Below, one piece after another: positions 51,455-59,347 of a stretch of DNA of 64,000 nt. Origin of the DNA: Rosistilla carotiformis (GTDB lineage: Bacteria > Planctomycetota > Planctomycetia > Pirellulales > Pirellulaceae); contig NZ_CP036348.1 of the NCBI RefSeq assembly GCF_007753095.1, positions 1,922,001 through 1,986,000 on the forward strand, given 5' to 3'. The position numbers and the translations under genes were made by a program. Every line of letters starts with the position of its first letter. The stretch's first letter is position 1. The notes beneath the pieces are model-generated. The model saw only the letters and a program-made list of their open reading frames with translations, did not search any database and was not told the origin of the DNA.

Positions 51455-53176
51455 CTACCGTTTGTCGGCCGGGAGTTCGATTTGCGACAGACCTTCGACG
51501 CCGCGGTCGGCTTGCCAGAGCCAGACGTTGCGATCGGCGAAATGTTTTAGTAGCGGCGCGTCGGCTTCTGGGCCCAGGCGATGGGCCCAGACGATGGGAG
51601 CGTTGTCGATGTCGGCGCGGTTGTAGACCCACTCGCGATGGACGTTGTGATCGGGTGAGTATTCAACCAAAACAAGATGTTTGCCCGGCTCTTGTTCCAG
51701 GAGTTCGACGATCTCGGATCGATTGGGCGATTCGATGCGCGTGGCGTTGCCGACTGCATACGCGATCAAGGCTAACAGGCTGTAGACAACGATTGTCGGC
51801 AGGACCATGCGGGCCAGCCGATTACTGTGTCCGGCGGCGTGCAGCCATCGCAGCGATTGGAACAACGCGACATAAAAAAGGCAGGCGACCGGAGCGACAT
51901 AGTGCGGGAAGGTCCGTGAGTGGACGAATTGGAACTCGATCACCAACAGCCCCAGCACAACGGCGACGGCAAACACCATCCATCGGTCGCGGCGGATCAA
52001 CGCTAACGCAGGCAACAGGCACAGACCGCCCATGAACGTGTAGAAGTGACTCAGATGCTGCAGCTTGCTGGTTACCAATGCCGTATACCCGGCGAACGTT
52101 TGCGCATCGAGTTGTCGCTGTCGGCACCAGTCGCGGTAGAAAGCTCCCATCGCGGGAAGGTTGTATTCCGGAACCGGCGGCAATGCGTTCCAGATCACCA
52201 TCGAGGTGGCGGTGTATTGTTTGGAGTGAGCCGAGTAGGGCAACTGAGTCGCCCGGCCGGTGACCGCCGCGTTGTTGATCGCCAGGCTCGCGATCCCGAT
52301 GCCGCCGATCAACAGGCTCGGCAGAGCCAACTGAACCAAGTTGTTGATACGATCCGAGGCGGGAGACTTCCAGATCCAGCGGAGCAACACAACCGCTGCG
52401 ACGCCGCAGAGCAAGAAGCCTTCCAGCGGGCGGCTGTTCGCCAAAATGACCGCTCCGCAAGCAAACAGGCTGGCGTATTGCCAGACCGGGCGTGGCCAAC
52501 GGTTGCGGTCGATGATCCGCCGCAGGGCGCCGATCAACAGCGAACCGCCGAGCAGTTGGACTCCGCCGCCCCAGTAGGTTTGTCCCCAAGCCATCAGCAT
52601 CGGGACGTTAATCGCCAGCAACAGTCCGGCAATCAGAGCCCAGCGACGATGGAGCCAGCCGCGCAACGCCCAATAGGTGGCGGCGATTCCCAGAGCCAAC
52701 GCCAGCCAGCTGCCGACGATCGGATGCCCGGTGGTCACCTGCCCTATCGCCAGGAAGATCCCGTTGCCTGGCGGATACTTGGACATGTAGCTGGGCTGCG
52801 AGAGGACGTGGTAGGTCTCGAAGTGTTTCCAATACGGATGCGTTGGATTGGTCAGCCGCCCCGAGGCGTAGGTGTCGGCGGCCAGCAGATAACTGAACTC
52901 GTCGTGAATTCGAGGCAACGGATACCGAATCAGCGTCAGGCCGAGATTCGTCAACAACGAGACCGACAGCACCAGCAGCAGGCTGATCCAGGGGCGTTTG
53001 GAGAGCGAATCGATCGCCGCGACAACACGCCCGCCGCCCGAATCGCGCGGGCCGCTGAACCAAAACGCCACCAATAGACTAACACTCATCAGCATCAGAC
53101 TCAGCGAATCGGGCAGGCCTTGGTAGTTCGTCACGTTGTTTGGGCGTTGGTGAAACTGGCGTTTGGGTAACCGCAA
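51455..53176 (-). CDS. GT39-like polytopic membrane protein, putative glycosyltransferase
   Basis: A 573-residue protein with about eleven hydrophobic segments. An early periplasmic loop holds RIHDEFSYLLAADTYASGR (Asp/Glu near residue 92), the acidic-motif arrangement of GT-C/GT39 (PMT/ArnT-type) glycosyltransferases using polyprenyl-phosphate sugars. It is followed by a PSYMSKYPPGNGIFLA loop, also typical. The C-terminal 90 residues are a small soluble domain (KHLVLVEYSPDHNVHREW). Donor and acceptor are unknown. The start is uncertain: TTG at 53176 is the longest, and a start up to 30 residues later would still include all helices. Its 3' end abuts the 271-bp repeat array. Confidence 0.75.
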   Translation of the reverse strand: MRLPKRQFHQRPNNVTNYQGLPDSLSLMLMSVSLLVAFWFSGPRDSGGGRVVAAIDSLSKRPWISLLLVLSVSLLTNLGLTLIRYPLPRIHDEFSYLLAADTYASGRLTNPTHPYWKHFETYHVLSQPSYMSKYPPGNGIFLAIGQVTTGHPIVGSWLALALGIAATYWALRGWLHRRWALIAGLLLAINVPMLMAWGQTYWGGGVQLLGGSLLIGALRRIIDRNRWPRPVWQYASLFACGAVILANSRPLEGFLLCGVAAVVLLRWIWKSPASDRINNLVQLALPSLLIGGIGIASLAINNAAVTGRATQLPYSAHSKQYTATSMVIWNALPPVPEYNLPAMGAFYRDWCRQRQLDAQTFAGYTALVTSKLQHLSHFYTFMGGLCLLPALALIRRDRWMVFAVAVVLGLLVIEFQFVHSRTFPHYVAPVACLFYVALFQSLRWLHAAGHSNRLARMVLPTIVVYSLLALIAYAVGNATRIESPNRSEIVELLEQEPGKHLVLVEYSPDHNVHREWVYNRADIDNAPIVWAHRLGPEADAPLLKHFADRNVWLWQADRGVEGLSQIELPADKR

Positions 53177-53511
53177 CCTTAGGCGGCGCGGGGGACACGT
53201 TCAGGGTATCGCCTCGGAAATCTAGCTCTAGCCGCTGCAACAGCAATCGCAATCGGACGACAGTGGCTAGCAAAGGGTCGCGGTCCAATCGGTTTTGACG
53301 AAGATCGGGGCTGTTCGATCGCTGCCCCTGCGGCGGCGACCTCGACACCGCCACGTCGGCTTTGGGCGGGACCGGTTGCCATTGGCGGGGAGGCGTCGAA
53401 ACGGGGGCGAGCGAGAGTATGAAATGGCCGTTTGCCCCCCTGCAAGTCGACTTGATCGATGGTTATAGTGCTTCCATCTTGCCTATCGTTCGAGAATGCG
53501 TAGAGCATACT
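53177..53511. promoter_or_regulatory. Divergent intergenic region, promoter of the antiporter operon expected
   Basis: 335 bases between the GT39-like gene and the first gene of the ten-gene antiporter operon. The operon promoter must lie here or in the frame that extends back to 53362. I see no riboswitch, repeat or convincing -35/-10 pair at proper spacing. Confidence 0.4.
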
Positions 53512-53994
53512 GTGAAATACCTGTTTATCATCACTCTCAGCATCGCCTTGTTCGCAACCTGGTTGTTGTGGTCGGGGCACTTTGACGATCCTTTCCTGAT
53601 CGCTTTGGGAGTTGGATCGTGTCTGATTTCGGTGGCGATCTCGCGGCGGATGAAGATTGTCGACGAGGAAGGGGCGCCGGCTCACCTGGGCCTGCGACCG
53701 TTCACCTCCTACGCGCCGTGGCTGATCAAAGAGATCGTGCAATCGAACATGGAAGTCACAGGGATCATCATGTCCCCCCAAATGCAGCTGCAACGGAGCA
53801 TGATCCGCGTTTCGGCGAACCAACAGACCGAACTGGGCCGCGTGATCCTCGCCAACTCGATCACCCTGACCCCCGGCACGGTGACCGTTCGCGTCGAAGG
53901 CAACTCGATCTTGGTCCACGCTTTGTCGTTTGAAGGGGCCGCCGAAGACCTCTCCGGCGAAATGGATCGCCGCGTTTGCGCATTGGAGAAGTAA
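53512..53994 (+). CDS. mnhE: Mrp-type Na+/H+ antiporter subunit E
   Basis: A 160-residue protein of the MnhE/MrpE/MbhA family: two N-terminal membrane segments (FIITLSIALFATWLLW and PFLIALGVGSCLISVAI), then YAPWLIKEIVQSNMEV and the soluble C-terminal part with NSITLTPGTVTVRVEGN, the most conserved piece. It is a small structural subunit at the edge of the complex. The GTG at 53512 gives normal family length; the frame extends to 53362 without family features. First gene of the operon; the next starts 5 nt after its stop. Confidence 0.92.
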   Translation: MKYLFIITLSIALFATWLLWSGHFDDPFLIALGVGSCLISVAISRRMKIVDEEGAPAHLGLRPFTSYAPWLIKEIVQSNMEVTGIIMSPQMQLQRSMIRVSANQQTELGRVILANSITLTPGTVTVRVEGNSILVHALSFEGAAEDLSGEMDRRVCALEK

Positions 53995-53999
53995 CGATC

Positions 54000-54281
54000 A
54001 TGACAGGCATCTTCCTGATAACATCGATCGCGATCCTGATCACGATGGCGTTGGCTCTGATCCGAGCGATGCTCGGCCCAACCGTTTTCGACCGCGTGCT
54101 GGCGCTGAATATGGTCGGAACCAAAACCGTGCTGCTGATTGCGGTGGTGGATGTCGCCACCGAGCGAGGCGATTTTCTCGACCTGGCGCTCCTCTACAGC
54201 CTGATGAACTTCATCGGGATGGTCGCCCTGCTGCGATTCACCGAATACGGAAGCTTCAGCCGCGAGGGGACCGAGCTATGA
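54000..54281 (+). CDS. mnhF: Mrp-type antiporter subunit F
   Basis: A 93-residue, three-helix protein of the MnhF/MrpF/MbhB family. GPTVFDRVLALN is the family signature, and the Asp before the last helix (VVDVATERGDFLDLALLYSLMNF) is also conserved. It packs with subunits E and G in the membrane. It overlaps the next gene by 4 nt (ATGA), so translation is coupled. Confidence 0.93.
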   Translation: MTGIFLITSIAILITMALALIRAMLGPTVFDRVLALNMVGTKTVLLIAVVDVATERGDFLDLALLYSLMNFIGMVALLRFTEYGSFSREGTEL

Positions 54282-54613
54282 TAGCGCTCGATATCCTCAG
54301 CTGGATCCTGATGTTGACCGGTGCCTTTTTTTCGATCGTCGGTGGAATCGGGATCGTCCGCTTGCCCGAGTTCTTCTCGCGGCTGCATGGTGCTGGGATC
54401 ACCGACACGATGGGTGCCGGAGCGATCTTGCTGGGGCTGGTCTTCCAAGTGGGGCTCAGTCTCGCCGCCGTGAAGTTGATGATGATCTTGTTTTTCTTAT
54501 TGGTGACCAGCCCTAGTTCGTGCCACGCGTTGGCGCGTTCCGCTTTCACACATGGGTTGAAACCTGTGTTGGATTCCTCACCACGCGATGGAAGCTCGGG
54601 AACGGAAGCATGA
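54278..54613 (+). CDS. mnhG: Mrp-type antiporter subunit G
   Basis: A 111-residue, three-helix protein of the MnhG/MrpG/MbhC family, with the signature GGIGIVRLPEFFSRLHGAG and TDTMGAGAILLGL. The C-terminus continues past SCHALARSAF for about 25 residues, slightly longer than usual. ATGA overlaps link it to both neighbours. Confidence 0.93.
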   Translation: MIALDILSWILMLTGAFFSIVGGIGIVRLPEFFSRLHGAGITDTMGAGAILLGLVFQVGLSLAAVKLMMILFFLLVTSPSSCHALARSAFTHGLKPVLDSSPRDGSSGTEA

Positions 54614-55161
54614 ATCTAATCGTCTTTACCATTCTCGCCATGCTCGCCGCGACCGCGGTCACTGTCGCGCGGATCCGCGATCTGTGGGCAGCGATCATGT
54701 TCACGGGGATCTACAGTTTTCTTAGCGCTAGCTGGATGCTGATCCTCGACGCGCCCGACGTCGCGTTCACCGAAGCGGCTGTTGGCGCGGGGATCTCCAC
54801 CGTCTTGATGCTCAGCACGTTGGTCTTGATCGGGCCCAGTGACGCCGGCCGCCGCAAGCCCGCCTTGGTGCCGTTGACCGTTGTCGCGATCACCGGTTGC
54901 GCGTTGGTCTACGGCACGTTGGATATGCCTCACTTTGGCGACCCAAACGACCCGATCCACCTGCACCCACGTCCTTCGTTTGTCGAGAAATCGCAAGTCG
55001 ACATGCACGGCTTACCGAACGTGATCACCGCCGTTTTGGCCAGCTATCGCGGTTACGATACGCTTGGTGAAACGACCGTTGTCTTGACGGCGGGGATCGC
55101 GGTACTGCTGATCTTACGAAAAGAGAAAGACGAACCCGAACGGGAGGCAGCCGCACAATGA
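54610..55161 (+). CDS. MbhD-MbhE-like subunit (detached C-terminal part of MrpA)
   Basis: A 183-residue membrane protein matching the part that in classical MrpA follows the NuoL-like region. Residues 1-75 correspond to the DUF4040/MbhD module (VARIRDLWAAIMFTGIYSFL, LDAPDVAFTEAAVGAGIST, with the conserved acidic residue in a helix). Residues 95-175 correspond to the MbhE module (PNVITAVLASYRGYDTLGET and a final helix). In archaeal Mbh these are two genes; here they are one. It helps form the ion path between the antiporter-like units. ATGA overlaps on both sides. Confidence 0.88.
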   Translation: MNLIVFTILAMLAATAVTVARIRDLWAAIMFTGIYSFLSASWMLILDAPDVAFTEAAVGAGISTVLMLSTLVLIGPSDAGRRKPALVPLTVVAITGCALVYGTLDMPHFGDPNDPIHLHPRPSFVEKSQVDMHGLPNVITAVLASYRGYDTLGETTVVLTAGIAVLLILRKEKDEPEREAAAQ

Positions 55162-55595
55162 TTGCCTTTCCGATCATTCGAGTCGTCACCAAACTACTGA
55201 TTCCCTACATCTTGCTGTTTGGTTTCTACGTTCAATTCCACGGCGACTTTGGCCCCGGCGGCGGCTTCCAAGCTGGTGTGATCCTGGCTGCTGCGCTGAT
55301 CCTTTACGGATTGGTCTTCGGACTGCAAGCGGTGCAGCGCGTCGTTCCGGCTTGGGCGGTTGAAAAGATGATGGCCATGGGCGTCTTGATCTACGCGGGG
55401 ACGGGGATCACCACCATCTTGTTGGGCGGAAAGTTCCTCGACTATGAAGTCCTCGACCACCACCTGTTGCCCGGCATCCTGCCGCATGGCCAACACTTGG
55501 GGATCTTTGTTGTGGAGCTTGGTGTAGGGATCACGGTGACCGCGGTGATGACGATGATCTTCTACACGTTTGCGGGAAGGAAACACGTTCTGTGA
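55158..55595 (+). CDS. mnhB: Mrp-type antiporter subunit B
   Basis: A 145-residue, four-helix MnhB/MrpB/MbhF domain protein: RVVTKLLIPYILLFGFYVQFHG and the signature GDFGPGGGFQAGVILAAA are diagnostic, and ELGVGITVTAVMTMIFY closes it. It is a free-standing subunit, as in group 1 Mrp and Mbh systems. ATGA overlap with the gene upstream and GTGA overlap with the gene downstream. Confidence 0.94.
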   Translation: MIAFPIIRVVTKLLIPYILLFGFYVQFHGDFGPGGGFQAGVILAAALILYGLVFGLQAVQRVVPAWAVEKMMAMGVLIYAGTGITTILLGGKFLDYEVLDHHLLPGILPHGQHLGIFVVELGVGITVTAVMTMIFYTFAGRKHVL

Positions 55596-56101
55596 ATATG
55601 GAACAAGTCGTCGGATTGTATAACTACTGGGTTGTCATCTTTTTGATGATGACCGGGTTCTATATGGTCATTGCCCGACGCAATTTGATGAAATCGATCA
55701 TCGGCCTGAACATCTTCCAAACCTCGGTCTTCCTGTTGTACATCACGATGGGGAAGATCCACGGCGGTACCGCGCCGATCGTTCCTCCTCGGATCGTGCA
55801 GAATCACGCTCACGATGGGCATGCCGACGGGGAAGCCGCCGGACACGCTGCCACGCACGCGGCCGAGGTGGCTCACGCAGCGGGCAAGAGTGTGGAAGAG
55901 GTGGTCGAAGCGGGAGCGAGGATGTCGGGAGAAGTCGATGGGATCATCTACTCCAATCCCTTGCCGAGTGTTTTGATGCTGACGGCGATTGTGGTCGGTA
56001 TCGCCACGACCGCACTGGCGCTGTCGTTGATCGTGCGTATCCGTGAAGACTACGGAACGATCGATGAGGAGAAGATTTTGGAAATGGATCGGCTGCCGTG
56101 A
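55592..56101 (+). CDS. mnhC: Mrp-type antiporter subunit C (NuoK-like) with His-rich insertion
   Basis: A 169-residue protein homologous to NuoK/MrpC/MbhG, with helices at about 11-28, 35-52 and 125-150 and the signature LMKSIIGLNIFQTSV. Usual length is about 110-125. The extra roughly 50 residues lie between helices 2 and 3 (71-117) and contain six His, as in NHAHDGHADGEAAGHAATHA, plus many Ala, Glu and Asp. By NuoK topology this loop faces the periplasm. The start is the GTG at 55592 overlapping the previous stop; an ATG at 55598 is also possible. Confidence 0.92.
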   Translation: MNMEQVVGLYNYWVVIFLMMTGFYMVIARRNLMKSIIGLNIFQTSVFLLYITMGKIHGGTAPIVPPRIVQNHAHDGHADGEAAGHAATHAAEVAHAAGKSVEEVVEAGARMSGEVDGIIYSNPLPSVLMLTAIVVGIATTALALSLIVRIREDYGTIDEEKILEMDRLP

Positions 56102-57579
56102 TCGCTCAAAACCTGCCGGTCCTGCTGATCGTGGTACCGTTGATTGCAGCACCGCTGTGCGTGCTGATTGGAAATCGCAAGCTCGTTTATTTACTGGCTC
56201 TCGCCGTCGCTTGCGCCGTCTTTGCGATGTCGGTTGGTCTGATGGCCGAGGTCGTTCGATCGGGTCCGATTCACTACAACATCGGCAATTGGGCGCCTCC
56301 CTACGGCATCGAATACGTCGTCGATGGGCTCAGCGGATTTGTGCTGCTGTTTGTCTCTGCGATCGGTGCGGTCGTGCTGTTGTACGCGCCGCCAAGTGTG
56401 GAAGCCGAGATCCCGGCGTCGAAGCACTATCTGTTTTATGCAACCTATCTGTTGTGCCTGACCGGATTGTTGGGGATCTGCATCACCGGCGATCTTTTTA
56501 ATGTTTTTGTCTTCTTAGAGATCTCGTCGCTGTCGTCGTACGCATTGATCAGTCTGGGGCGAACCCGCCGCGCGCCGTTGGCCGCGTTGCAATATCTGAT
56601 CATGGGAACCGTGGGGGCCACGTTTATTCTGATCGGAATCGGGCTGATCTATCAGATGACGGGCACGTTGAATATGGCCGACATCGCCCAGCGGTTGCCG
56701 GTTGGTTTGCAAACCCGCACCGGGTTGGTGGCGTTCGCGTTTTTAACGATCGGGCTGTGCATCAAGATGGCGGTCTTTCCGCTGCACACCTGGCTGCCCG
56801 GAGCGTACACCTACGCCCCCTCGGTCGTCACCTGCTTTATCGCGGCGACGGCGACCAAAGTCTCGGTCTACACGTTCATTCGCATCGTCTTTGGAATCAT
56901 CTCGCCGCAGTTTGCGTTTGTCGAATTGCCGTTGGCCAAGGGGCTGATGATGATGGCGATCGTCGGCATCTTCGCCGCCTCCCTCGCTGCGATCTATCAA
57001 CAAGATGTCAAACGCATCCTCGCTTTCTCCAGTATCGCCCAAGTCGGATACATGTTGTTGGGGATCAGTATCAGCAACGAAGCAGGACTGTCCGCCGGGA
57101 TCGTCCACATGTTTAACCATGCGATCATCAAAGGTGGTCTGTTTATGGTCGTCGGTTGCTTTACGCTGCGGTTGGGTTCGAGCCAATTGAGCGACTGGCG
57201 GGGCGCCGGGCGGACGATGCCTTGGACCGCATTCGCCTGGACCGTCGGCGGCCTCGGTTTGATCGGCGTCCCCGTGACCGCCGGCTTTGTCAGCAAGTGG
57301 ATGTTGTTGACGGCGGTCATCGATTCGGGAGCTTGGCCGGTCGGCATCTTGATGCTGCTGAGTTCCCTGTTGGCGTTGCTTTATATCTGGCGAGTCGTCG
57401 AGACGTTGTACTTTAACGAACCGACGGAGATCGCGGGCCAAGCGACCGAACCGCCGCTGCGAATGTTGATTCCGACCTATCTAGTTGTCGGATCGACGTT
57501 GGTCTTTGGCGTTTGGACAGTCTATTCGGCCGGCTTGGCTCAATTTGCTGCGATCGGTTTGTTGGGAGGAACACCCTGA
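56098..57579 (+). CDS. mnhD: Mrp-type antiporter subunit D (NuoM/N-like proton channel)
   Basis: A 493-residue, about 14-helix protein of the antiporter-like NuoL/M/N family. Key channel residues are visible: the TM5 Glu in FVFLEISSLSSYAL, the TM7 Lys in LCIKMAVFPLHTWLPGAY, and KVSVYTFIRI plus KRILAFSSIAQVGYM further along. PLHTWLPGAYTYAPSVV is the MrpD/MbhH signature. It moves protons against Na+ or K+ as part of the complex. GTG start overlapping the previous stop; its TGA shares one base with the next ATG. Confidence 0.94.
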   Translation: MIAQNLPVLLIVVPLIAAPLCVLIGNRKLVYLLALAVACAVFAMSVGLMAEVVRSGPIHYNIGNWAPPYGIEYVVDGLSGFVLLFVSAIGAVVLLYAPPSVEAEIPASKHYLFYATYLLCLTGLLGICITGDLFNVFVFLEISSLSSYALISLGRTRRAPLAALQYLIMGTVGATFILIGIGLIYQMTGTLNMADIAQRLPVGLQTRTGLVAFAFLTIGLCIKMAVFPLHTWLPGAYTYAPSVVTCFIAATATKVSVYTFIRIVFGIISPQFAFVELPLAKGLMMMAIVGIFAASLAAIYQQDVKRILAFSSIAQVGYMLLGISISNEAGLSAGIVHMFNHAIIKGGLFMVVGCFTLRLGSSQLSDWRGAGRTMPWTAFAWTVGGLGLIGVPVTAGFVSKWMLLTAVIDSGAWPVGILMLLSSLLALLYIWRVVETLYFNEPTEIAGQATEPPLRMLIPTYLVVGSTLVFGVWTVYSAGLAQFAAIGLLGGTP

Positions 57580-59072
57580 TGACTCCTGAAAACCTTCTGA
57601 TCCTGGCGATGGGATTGCCGTTGATCGGCGTCGGCCTGGTCTTCCTGGTTGGCAAGCTGCCGAACGTGCGCGAAGCTGCTTCGCTGACGATCGCGATCGC
57701 GCTGTTTGGCATCACCTGCCTGTTGGCATCACACGTTTTTGCCGGCGGACGTCCCGAGTGGCATATCGGTGAAATGATCCCTGGGTTCGAGATCGCTTTT
57801 GCGGTTGAACCGCTGGGGATGCTGTTCGCCTTGGTCGCGTCGGGGCTTTGGATTTTGACGACCGTTTATGCCGCGGGCTACATGCGCGGCAACCACGAAT
57901 CGCATCAGACGCGGTTCTTCGCCTGCTTTGCCGCGGCGATCTTTGCAGCGTTGGCAGCCGCCTTTTCCGCGAACCTGTTCACGCTGTTCGTCGCTTACGA
58001 AATCATGACGATCTCCACCTATCCGTTGGTCACGCACCACGGCACCCGCGAGGCTCGTAACGGAGGCCGCGTCTACTTGGGGATCCTGCTTTCGACTTCG
58101 GTTGCGTTCTTCATGTTCGCGATCGCTTGGACGTCGAACATCGCCGGCACACTCGACTTTCGACTCGGCGGCATCCTGGCCGAGCCGTTGGCCGATGGGA
58201 AGATCACCGAAACACAACTAGGCGTCTTGCTGGGGCTGTTTGCATTTGGAATTGGCAAAGCTGCCTTGATGCCGTTTCACCGTTGGTTGCCCGCGGCGAT
58301 GGTCGCTCCCACGCCCGTCAGTGCTCTACTGCACGCGGTGGCTGTCGTGAAAGTCGGCGTCTTTTCGGTCCTTAAAGTCGCCGTCTTCATCTTCGGTATC
58401 GATCTGCTGCGAACGACAGGCGTCAGCATCTGGCTCGCCTATGTCGCTGCGGGAACGCTGGTGACCGCTTCGCTCGTCGCGATGACGAAGGACAGCCTTA
58501 AGGCTCGGCTTGCCTATTCGACGATCAGCCAACTGGCGTACATCTCGCTGGGGGCCGCGTTGGCGACGCCCGCCAGCGTGATCGGCGGAGGGATGCACAT
58601 CGCGATGCACGCCGTCGGCAAGATCACCTTGTTCTTTTGTGCCGGTGCGATTTACGTGGCGACGCATAAAAAGAACATCAGCGAAATGCAGGGGCTGGGG
58701 CGGCAGATGCCCTTCACGTTTGCAGCTTTCCTGATCGCATCGCTCAGCATTATCGGCTTGCCTCCTGGTGGCGGCGTCTGGAGCAAATGGTTCCTCGCGG
58801 TTGGCACCGTCGAAACGCAGCACTATTTGCTGACCGCCGCGCTGATGATCAGCTCGCTGTTGAACATCGCCTATCTGATTCCCATTCCGATCCGCGCCTT
58901 CATGGCTCCTCAGGAAACGACAGCCGATCCGCACGCGGCCCCCTCCGGGATTCAAGAGGCTCCGTGGATGTGCGTCGTGCCGCTGTGCCTGACCGCGGCG
59001 CTTAGCATCGTGCTGTTTTTCACCGCCGGTTCGATTTACGAAGTCTTGCTGCCGCTGGTCTCATCGCAATGA
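57579..59072 (+). CDS. NuoL/MrpA-like proton-channel subunit
   Basis: A 497-residue antiporter-like membrane protein. The TM5 Glu lies in LFVAYEIMTISTYPLVTHHG, the TM7 Lys in GIGKAALMPFHRWLPAAM, followed by APTPVSALLHAVAVVKVG, the NuoL/MrpA/HyfB pattern. It corresponds to the N-terminal two thirds of MrpA. The parts normally fused behind it (MbhD/E) are a separate gene 3 kb upstream. GGGAGG precedes the ATG at 57579. This would be the second of three large channel subunits in the operon. Confidence 0.9.
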   Translation: MTPENLLILAMGLPLIGVGLVFLVGKLPNVREAASLTIAIALFGITCLLASHVFAGGRPEWHIGEMIPGFEIAFAVEPLGMLFALVASGLWILTTVYAAGYMRGNHESHQTRFFACFAAAIFAALAAAFSANLFTLFVAYEIMTISTYPLVTHHGTREARNGGRVYLGILLSTSVAFFMFAIAWTSNIAGTLDFRLGGILAEPLADGKITETQLGVLLGLFAFGIGKAALMPFHRWLPAAMVAPTPVSALLHAVAVVKVGVFSVLKVAVFIFGIDLLRTTGVSIWLAYVAAGTLVTASLVAMTKDSLKARLAYSTISQLAYISLGAALATPASVIGGGMHIAMHAVGKITLFFCAGAIYVATHKKNISEMQGLGRQMPFTFAAFLIASLSIIGLPPGGGVWSKWFLAVGTVETQHYLLTAALMISSLLNIAYLIPIPIRAFMAPQETTADPHAAPSGIQEAPWMCVVPLCLTAALSIVLFFTAGSIYEVLLPLVSSQ

Positions 59073-59347
59073 ATGCCTCCAAACACAAATCCAAACAAGT
59101 AAGTGATCCGCCCAGCTGGTTTGAACGGCCGCGGAACATCAACGCGATGATCGCCGGATTGGTGATCGTTTGCGGATTGTTGGTTGTCGCCGATCTGTTC
59201 TACACCAATCCGCATCCGCACTTCGACATCGAGACCTCGTTTGGATTCCAAGCTTGGTTCGGCTTCGTCTCCTTTGTTGTGATCGTTTTCCTGGGCCGCA
59301 TCCTGCGAATGATCGTGGGCCGCAAGGAGGATTATTATGATCGCTAA
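59069..59347 (+). CDS. Small two-helix membrane protein of the antiporter operon
   Basis: A 92-residue protein with a polar N-terminus (SKHKSKQVSDPPSWFERPRN), two transmembrane helices (AMIAGLVIVCGLLVVADLF and WFGFVSFVVIVFLGRIL) and a short loop rich in His, Pro, Asp and Glu (YTNPHPHFDIETSF). It overlaps the genes on both sides (4 nt upstream, 11 nt downstream) and so is translated with them. No standard Mrp subunit has this form. It is probably an accessory or lateral-helix-type subunit linking the last channel subunit to the complex. Confidence 0.85.
   Translation: MNASKHKSKQVSDPPSWFERPRNINAMIAGLVIVCGLLVVADLFYTNPHPHFDIETSFGFQAWFGFVSFVVIVFLGRILRMIVGRKEDYYDR

Noticed and set aside
50367-51626. 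Repeated open frames with CRWCKPPVV-like translations
   Set aside because: Products of the 271-bp palindromic array, present in both orientations.
52046-53077. 343-codon plus-strand frame opposite the GT39-like gene
   Set aside because: Antisense shadow, composition dominated by R, Q and D.
54530-54613. Repeat-like GGGTTGAAACC sequence in the 3' end of the subunit G gene
   Set aside because: It reads in frame as a normal subunit G tail (HALARSAF...) and occurs once here; not evidence of insertion.
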